Part shown: piece after piece, positions 59,020 to 64,000 of the stretch | Position numbering within the stretch: position 1 is the stretch's first letter | Layout of the letters: the number at the start of each line of letters is the position of its first letter | Assembly (NCBI RefSeq): GCF_003121845.1 | Contig: NZ_QEWQ01000004.1 | Location: 226,944 to 290,943 of the forward strand | Length of the DNA: 64,000 bases | DNA from: Ignatzschineria ureiclastica | GTDB lineage: Bacteria > Pseudomonadota > Gammaproteobacteria > Cardiobacteriales > Wohlfahrtiimonadaceae | Reading direction: 5' to 3' | The notes under the pieces: model-generated | The model's input: only the letters and a program-made list of their open reading frames with translations | Told to the model about the DNA's origin: nothing | The model's database searches: none | Made by a program: the position numbers and the translations under genes

Positions 59020-60684
59020 TTATAACCCCACGATATTTCCCTCTGCATCAATATCAATCTCACGATAAGCAGGGCGCAGACCTAATCCCGGCATTGTCAT
59101 AATATCGCCGAGTAATACTTTAATAAATCCCGCACCTTTGACTAGTTGTACTCCTTCAACAGGTAGCGTAAAAGGAGCTGGTACATTCTTAACTTTAGGA
59201 TCATGGCTAATAGATTGCGGTGTTTTAGCGATGCAGATCGGGAAGCGGTGATAACCATCTTTGGTCAATTTTATCAGCGTTGCTTCCGCTTCGGGAGAAT
59301 AGGTAATCTCAATTGCTCCATAAGTAGTTGCAACTTTTTCAATCTTCTCTTTGAGCGATAATGCATCATCATAGAGCAGTTGCGCTTTCGCTTGTTTTTC
59401 ACAAGCTTTAACTACCTTTTCAGCAAGTAAACTCGCACCTTTTCCGCCTTCAGCAAACGCGCGGCTTACTTCGCAATCATCAGCCCCTTGAGCGAGTGCA
59501 TATTCACGAATCACAGCCATTTCTGCTTCGCTATCATCGGGGAATTGATTAATCGCGACGACTACCGGTAATTGATAGCGTTTTGCATTTTGAATATGCC
59601 AACCTAAATTGGCTAAACCTGAGGTTAATTGATCTGCTTCCGGCGCATCTTTGTCGGTAAGCGCATTGGCTTTAATGCTTTTTACCGTACTTACAACCAC
59701 AATGCATTTTGGTAAAATGCCACTTGTTCTCGCTTTGATATTGAAGAATTTCTCCATTCCCATATCAGAGGCAAAGCCCGCTTCAGTCACGACATAATTG
59801 GCATGGGTGAGGGCAATTCGGTCGGCGATAATAGAAGAATTACCATGGGCAATATTGGCAAAAGGTCCGGCATGGATCAATACCGGCGTATTTTCCACCG
59901 TTTGCATTAAGGTCGGTTCAATCGCTTTTTGTAAAATCGCTGTCATTGCGCCGGCAACTTCTAAATCTTCAGCGGTAATCTCTTTCCCATTGGTATCATA
60001 CGCCAATACTACTTTGCCGATTCTCTGACGTAGATCGTGAAGATCGTGGCTTAATGCTAAAATCGCCATCAATTCGGAAGCTGCTGTAATTTCAAAGTTG
60101 TTTTCATGAATATAAGCAGTCTGTTTCCCCATTTTACCAACTGTAATTTCACGAAGCGCGCGATCGTTATGATCGACTACTCGAGTCCAGACAATGCGCT
60201 CAGGGTCAATATTTAAGCGTGGTAACCCACTCTTTTCGGTATAGAGATCTCCTAAACGTGTTTCATGATAGAGCCTTGCATCAAGCGCGGCAGCAGCAAG
60301 GTTATGCGCAGCACTTAAAGCATGAATATCGCCGGTAAGATGGAGATTAAGCTGTTCCATCGGCACCACTTCCGCCTGACCACCACCGGCAGCGCCCCCT
60401 TTCTGTCCAAAGATCGGGCCGAGGCTCGGTTGACGAATACAGGCAATCGCAAGATGTCCATTGTAGTTCAGCGCTTCGCTCAGTCCAATGGTCGTCACTG
60501 TTTTACCTTCGCCTTGCGGTGTAGGGGTTGTACTGGTGACAAGAATGAGGTCGCCTTGTTGTGATTTATCCGAGGATTCTAAACATTTCAGGCTCACTTT
60601 GGCTGCATATTGGCCATAGTGAGTGAGGAATTTGGGGGAGATATTGATTTTCTGTGCGATGGTGTCGATAGCTTGCAATGTCAT
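59020..60684 (-). CDS. fhs: Formate--tetrahydrofolate ligase
   Basis: 554-aa cytosolic enzyme making 10-formyl-tetrahydrofolate from formate, THF and ATP. Landmarks: the P-loop-like TPTPQGEGKTVTTIGL (residues ~52-67), RQPSLGPIFGQKGGAAGGGQAEVVPME, HLTGDIHALSAAHNL, and FANIAHGNSSIIADR. The C-terminal domain ends in MTMPGLGLRPAYREIDIDAEG. Length is the family's (about 555). It feeds one-carbon units to purine and fMet synthesis and may complement folD; folD and purU are not beside it. It stands alone between tRNA-Gly 2 and 3. Confidence 0.97.
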   Translation of the reverse strand: MTLQAIDTIAQKINISPKFLTHYGQYAAKVSLKCLESSDKSQQGDLILVTSTTPTPQGEGKTVTTIGLSEALNYNGHLAIACIRQPSLGPIFGQKGGAAGGGQAEVVPMEQLNLHLTGDIHALSAAHNLAAAALDARLYHETRLGDLYTEKSGLPRLNIDPERIVWTRVVDHNDRALREITVGKMGKQTAYIHENNFEITAASELMAILALSHDLHDLRQRIGKVVLAYDTNGKEITAEDLEVAGAMTAILQKAIEPTLMQTVENTPVLIHAGPFANIAHGNSSIIADRIALTHANYVVTEAGFASDMGMEKFFNIKARTSGILPKCIVVVSTVKSIKANALTDKDAPEADQLTSGLANLGWHIQNAKRYQLPVVVAINQFPDDSEAEMAVIREYALAQGADDCEVSRAFAEGGKGASLLAEKVVKACEKQAKAQLLYDDALSLKEKIEKVATTYGAIEITYSPEAEATLIKLTKDGYHRFPICIAKTPQSISHDPKVKNVPAPFTLPVEGVQLVKGAGFIKVLLGDIMTMPGLGLRPAYREIDIDAEGNIVGL

Positions 60685-60976
60685 AACGTGGGGTTACTCT
60701 ACTAGTTTGATTATGAGGCGGATAGAACCGCTAAGATAAAGAAACAGCTGAATAGAGAAGTGAACAGATCATATTCTCAATAATATTCTTATTCCACTAT
60801 TCATCTCTACCATCATAGCGAGTTGACTGTAAAAATAAATCTAAAATATCAAAAAGTAATGAATTTTAGTGGTAATTCAAATATTTATTCTGAGAATAAA
60901 TCGATCGAGAAGATCTCCCTTTAGGGAGTCATGTACTACTGCTAATAAAATAGGCAATAGAAATCGATAGAAATAA
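60685..60976. other. Divergent gap, fhs / tRNA-Gly 3
   Basis: About 290 AT-rich bases with the fhs promoter region. A minus-strand frame crossing the tRNA (60877-61191) is an artefact of reading through it. Confidence 0.45.
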
Positions 60977-61004
60977 TTGACACTTTGAGAAAGTTTTATA
61001 TAAT
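60977..61004 (+). promoter_or_regulatory. Sigma-70 promoter of tRNA-Gly 3
   Basis: TTGACA (60977-60982) and TATAAT (60999-61004), 16-base spacing, tRNA starting 17 bases later. Confidence 0.9.
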
Positions 61005-61020
61005 AACACTCCTTACTTAA

Positions 61021-61096
<76 letters not shown>

Positions 61097-61102
61097 AATT
61101 TT

Positions 61103-61133
61103 AAAGCCGGACTTTCAAAGTTCGGCTTTTTTA
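61103..61133 (+). terminator. Terminator of tRNA-Gly 3
   Basis: AAAGCCGGACTT / AAGTTCGGCTTT with one G-T pair, followed by a T-run. It separates the tRNA from slyX. Confidence 0.88.
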
Positions 61134-61182
61134 TTATCTTGATTTTCCCTCTTAATAGATTAATAGAGAATAGGAGAACGCT

Positions 61183-61425
61183 ATGAATCATGATGAATTA
61201 ATCGCAAGCCTCAAACAACTCACCGATCGAGTCACCGAGCTTGAGAGCCGAGAAGCCTTTCATGAATATACTGTCGAAGTGTTAAACGAAACCGTTATCG
61301 CCCAACAAGAGACTATCGACCGATTAGTGCGCATCTCACAACAACTCATTAATAAAATGAAGGAGCTTCCTAGCAATGACGAAAAACCTTGGAGCATCGA
61401 AGAGGAAGTCCCGCCGCATTATTGA
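61183..61425 (+). CDS. slyX: SlyX family protein
   Basis: 80-aa soluble protein, coiled coil through residues 5-60 (leucine/isoleucine heptads, SLKQLTDRVTELESREAFHE) and a short C-terminal proline-containing tail ending VPPHY, the family's usual closing sequence. In E. coli SlyX is next to slyD; its function is unknown. TAGGAG lies seven bases before the ATG. It follows the tRNA-Gly terminator, and the 78-base gap to the ATPase gene has no obvious terminator. Confidence 0.85.
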   Translation: MNHDELIASLKQLTDRVTELESREAFHEYTVEVLNETVIAQQETIDRLVRISQQLINKMKELPSNDEKPWSIEEEVPPHY

Positions 61426-61502
61426 TAATTACCTTAATGGCTGAAAATGTTTAAAATAAAAAATATATTAAATTAGTATTTAATAAATAATGGTATATAT
61501 TT

Positions 61503-63401
61503 ATGCAAGATACAATAGAAAAATTACAACGATTTTTACAAGGTTGTAGTCAAGATATTTCAAATCCTGAATATGTTGCGACCAGCGAGCTTATTCAGAA
61601 TATTAAGGATCATTTTTTAAATAAAAAAAGTGAAAAAAGTGATTATTCTCCGCAATATGCATCATTACGAAGTACGTTAAAAGAAGAGATTATTACGACA
61701 GTCAATAATTATGAGTTAAAGAAAGAAACTATCGTTGATGAAAATGGGGAAAGCAAGGAACAAACTCTAGTTGTAGCACATCATTCAAAATATAATATTC
61801 CATTGTTTCGATTTGTATTTGGCGATTTTAATCGAGAGTTTAAAAGATTAGATCTACTTCAGTTTATTCAAGATTCTGATAAAAATGCTGTATTACTTGG
61901 AGCTAATGGTAGTGGGAAATCATCTCTAGCTAGTTTTTTAAAGAATTCCAATTTAGATAATCTGTTTGTAATTCCTGCACAAAAGTATCTGTTTTTAACT
62001 GAAGACTCTCCCAATCATAAAAGAACAGCTTCTTATGAAGATATTATCAGTTTACAAGCAGAGCAAGATTTTAAACAACAGCCTGATTTCTATCAATATC
62101 CTCATTATTTTAAAAATATTATTACATCTATTATTAATGAGCATATTAGGCAAGCAAGTGAGAATTTAATAACGAATCAAGAAATAAACTATGAAGAGAG
62201 TGATGCGGGTTATTTATGCGGTCTATTTAACCAACTCATTCCTAATATTAAATTAAGACCTGAAGGTGTCGAACAAGTTTTCATAGCCCAAAATATTGCG
62301 GATGGGGAAGAATATAATTTTAATTTAATGAGTGACGGAGAGCGGGCGATTGTTTTTTATATTGCAAATATATTGATCGCAAAAGAGGGAAGTATTATTG
62401 TTATCGATGAACCCGAAACCTACCTTAATCCCACTATTTATAAAAGTTTGTGGAATGAGCTTATCGCTAAGCGTCAAGACTGTCGATTTGTATTCATAAC
62501 TCACTCAATAGATTTTATTGCTTCTCGGGAACGTGATAATACGCATTTTTATTGGATTAAGGAATATACACCTCCTAATAATTGGGAGATAGAAAAACTT
62601 CCCAATATAGAAAATATGCCTCAAACATTAGTGGCAGAATTAATGGGAAGCAAAAAACCTATTCTTTTTTGTGAAGGGCAATATGAAAGCTATGATTATC
62701 AAATTTATTCAGCTCTATTTGGGGTTGAATATACACTAACTCCCGTTGGTGGACATATTTCAGTGATCAATTACACCAAATCCTTTAATGACTTATCTTT
62801 AATACATCATAATAGAGCAATAGGAATTGTTGATAGAGATCTGATGGATGATTGTTGGGAAACGAAATTTAATGAAGATAAAATATATGTTTTACCTTTT
62901 AATGAAATAGAGATGCTCTTTTTGACAGATATTGTGATGAATCTAGTGATATCGAATAACTTTGAAGAAAACGAAACTAGAGAAAAAATAGAAAATTTTA
63001 AAAACAAGTTTTTTACAAAAATAGAATTTAAGAAAGATAAAATTATCACCTCTGCAGTAAAAAAAGAGATTGATAACCGATTAGAGCATTACAAGATACA
63101 AAATTATAGTTCTCTTGAAAAAATCGAGACAGAAATCACGCAATTAACTACAAAGTTAGGAAATATTTCGGAGATAGCTGAACCAATTGAAGGAAAACTA
63201 CAAGAAGCCATTGATAATCGAGATTATGACGTGTTGTTAACATTATGTAATTTAAAAAAGGAAGTGCTAAAAGGCTTAGGTGATCAATGTCTAGATAGTG
63301 AATATGCAAGAAGAGCACTGAAACAGATAAAAGATAATTGTGAATTACAAAATCAGATTAAAGAGCGCTATTTTTCACAATTAATAGATTCTCAAACTTA
63401 A
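61503..63401 (+). CDS. ABC-type ATPase fused to a DUF4435 (TOPRIM-like) domain, candidate PARIS-like defence protein
   Basis: 632 aa. Walker A GANGSGKSS at residues 133-141, ABC-like signature MSDGE at 276-280, Walker B IIVIDEPET at 298-306 and the switch histidine in ITHS at 332-335, then a C-terminal DUF4435 domain from about 385: ILFCEGQYESYDY (Glu391), GIVDRDLMDD (Asp444, Asp446) and LPFNEIEMLF (Glu468, Glu470). PARIS antiphage systems pair an AriA ATPase with an AriB DUF4435 TOPRIM nuclease, sometimes in one chain; this looks like such a merged form, or a related OLD-like protein. It is visibly AT-richer than its neighbours, which suggests transfer. Start ATG has no strong site. Predicted role: phage sensing and abortive response; not proven. 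Confidence 0.72.
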   Translation: MQDTIEKLQRFLQGCSQDISNPEYVATSELIQNIKDHFLNKKSEKSDYSPQYASLRSTLKEEIITTVNNYELKKETIVDENGESKEQTLVVAHHSKYNIPLFRFVFGDFNREFKRLDLLQFIQDSDKNAVLLGANGSGKSSLASFLKNSNLDNLFVIPAQKYLFLTEDSPNHKRTASYEDIISLQAEQDFKQQPDFYQYPHYFKNIITSIINEHIRQASENLITNQEINYEESDAGYLCGLFNQLIPNIKLRPEGVEQVFIAQNIADGEEYNFNLMSDGERAIVFYIANILIAKEGSIIVIDEPETYLNPTIYKSLWNELIAKRQDCRFVFITHSIDFIASRERDNTHFYWIKEYTPPNNWEIEKLPNIENMPQTLVAELMGSKKPILFCEGQYESYDYQIYSALFGVEYTLTPVGGHISVINYTKSFNDLSLIHHNRAIGIVDRDLMDDCWETKFNEDKIYVLPFNEIEMLFLTDIVMNLVISNNFEENETREKIENFKNKFFTKIEFKKDKIITSAVKKEIDNRLEHYKIQNYSSLEKIETEITQLTTKLGNISEIAEPIEGKLQEAIDNRDYDVLLTLCNLKKEVLKGLGDQCLDSEYARRALKQIKDNCELQNQIKERYFSQLIDSQT

Positions 63402-63471
63402 AATTCCTTTCTGTACAATAGAAGTTGCTCTCCTTAAAATATAGAGATTAATTATCTTAGCGAGGAAACAG

Positions 63472-63822
63472 ATGAAAAGTTTTGTCGAGATGAAGCTTCT
63501 CAGAGAGCGGGAATGGCGAGCATGGAAGCAGGAATATTTGCGGGAGAAGATCCACTTTCTAGAGTTTACATGGGCTTTAGATGAAGATTCCATTGCGCAA
63601 TTACAGATGCGCCTAGCGCTTGCCAAAGATCAAGAGATCTACCGAACACCCATAGTCGATTCCGCCGGCAAGGTACATAATGATGTACGCACACGAGAAT
63701 TAGAAGTGCTCTATAACTTCTTAATTTCAGAACGAAGCCTACGAGAGAGAAGAGCACAGGGCAAATGGATGCTCATCCAATCGGCGAGAAATATCGCGGA
63801 ATTGCCGGTGATTCGGGAGTAG
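63472..63822 (+). CDS. Hypothetical protein, 116 aa
   Basis: Unrecognised. Highly charged and helical: arginine/glutamate/tryptophan-rich N-terminus (REREWRAWKQEYLREKIHFLEF), a central helix with alternating leucines, and a basic C-terminal part (ISERSLRERRAQGKWMLIQSA). No membrane segment, signal peptide or zinc motif. GCGAGGAAACAG just before the ATG contains a usable ribosome binding site. Base composition looks like the chromosomal average and unlike the AT-rich ATPase gene 70 bases upstream, so co-transfer with it is not supported. A strong terminator follows. Confidence 0.65.
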   Translation: MKSFVEMKLLREREWRAWKQEYLREKIHFLEFTWALDEDSIAQLQMRLALAKDQEIYRTPIVDSAGKVHNDVRTRELEVLYNFLISERSLRERRAQGKWMLIQSARNIAELPVIRE

Positions 63823-64000
63823 GTTTGCGGCTATTATCAGGTTAAAGATGCGATTTAAAGGGAGGCAATAGATGCTTCCCTTTTTTTATATTTGACCTTT
63901 CTTAATATTATATATTTTTTATAAAAATATATATATTTAGGTAATTATGACATAACCTGTCAAATCGTTATGTTAATGTCTCCTAATGATCTCTAACTAT
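63823..64000. other. Window-end intergenic region
   Basis: Holds the terminator at 63857-63887 and, near 63908-63935, an AT-only stretch with TATATTTTTTATAAAAATATA-like symmetry. No gene is seen before the end of the window. Confidence 0.45.
63857..63887 (+). terminator. Terminator downstream of the 116-aa gene
   Basis: 11-bp stem AAAGGGAGGCA / TGCTTCCCTTT with one G-T pair, a 5-base loop and a TTTT tail. Confidence 0.9.

Overview
The window is chromosomal DNA of a low-to-mid GC gammaproteobacterium. DcuA, GltP, RbbA, YafJ, IbaG-MurA, SdhCDAB, PutA and MacAB all look gammaproteobacterial. The chromosome uses SMC rather than MukB, which argues against Enterobacterales, Vibrio and Pasteurellaceae. 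The mix (SMC, DcuA, formate-THF ligase, AT-rich spacers) would suit an Ignatzschineria/Wohlfahrtiimonas-like lineage, but that is inference and no marker here proves it. Most of the window is core metabolism; no transposase, integrase, phage module or CRISPR array was seen. Layout: 1-7.25 kb holds a cystine symporter, smc and a SpoU-type RNA methyltransferase, bracketed by two loci of one GC-rich repeat family in opposite orientation. 7.25-9.35 kb is a membrane-anchored pentapeptide-repeat protein. 9.7-18.2 kb is a proline/ornithine block: PutP, a PutA lacking the DNA-binding domain, an MHS-family transporter and an ornithine-cyclodeaminase-family enzyme. Then come fumC, an unknown 160-aa gene and a small SAM methyltransferase. 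21.4-26.8 kb is a yhiI-rbbA-yhhJ type ABC export operon with unusual repeated sequences upstream. 27.5-38.4 kb holds alaS, a beta-carbonic anhydrase, leuCD, proB and secA (with two SEC-C zinc motifs). 38.6-49.5 kb holds an unrecognised 300-aa gene, macAB, sdhCDAB and an MscS-like channel. 50-57.3 kb holds ibaG-murA, dcuA, dsbD and gltP. 55.7-61.1 kb contains three identical tRNA-Gly(GCC) genes, each with its own promoter and terminator, interleaved with gltP, a YafJ-type amidotransferase and fhs. The last 3 kb holds slyX, an AT-rich single-gene ATPase-DUF4435 fusion resembling merged PARIS-type antiphage proteins, and a small unknown gene. The genes combine into an amino-acid and C4-dicarboxylate based metabolism: uptake of proline, glutamate and dicarboxylates (PutP, GltP, DcuA), oxidation of proline to glutamate (PutA), and TCA steps at succinate dehydrogenase and fumarase. 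A second dispersed repeat family (about 165-180 bp, three copies) occupies gaps between genes, mostly convergent ones. The strongest leads for something new are the ATPase-DUF4435 gene, the two structured repeat families, the paired inverted sites upstream of the yhiI-rbbA operon, and the duplicated SEC-C tail of SecA.
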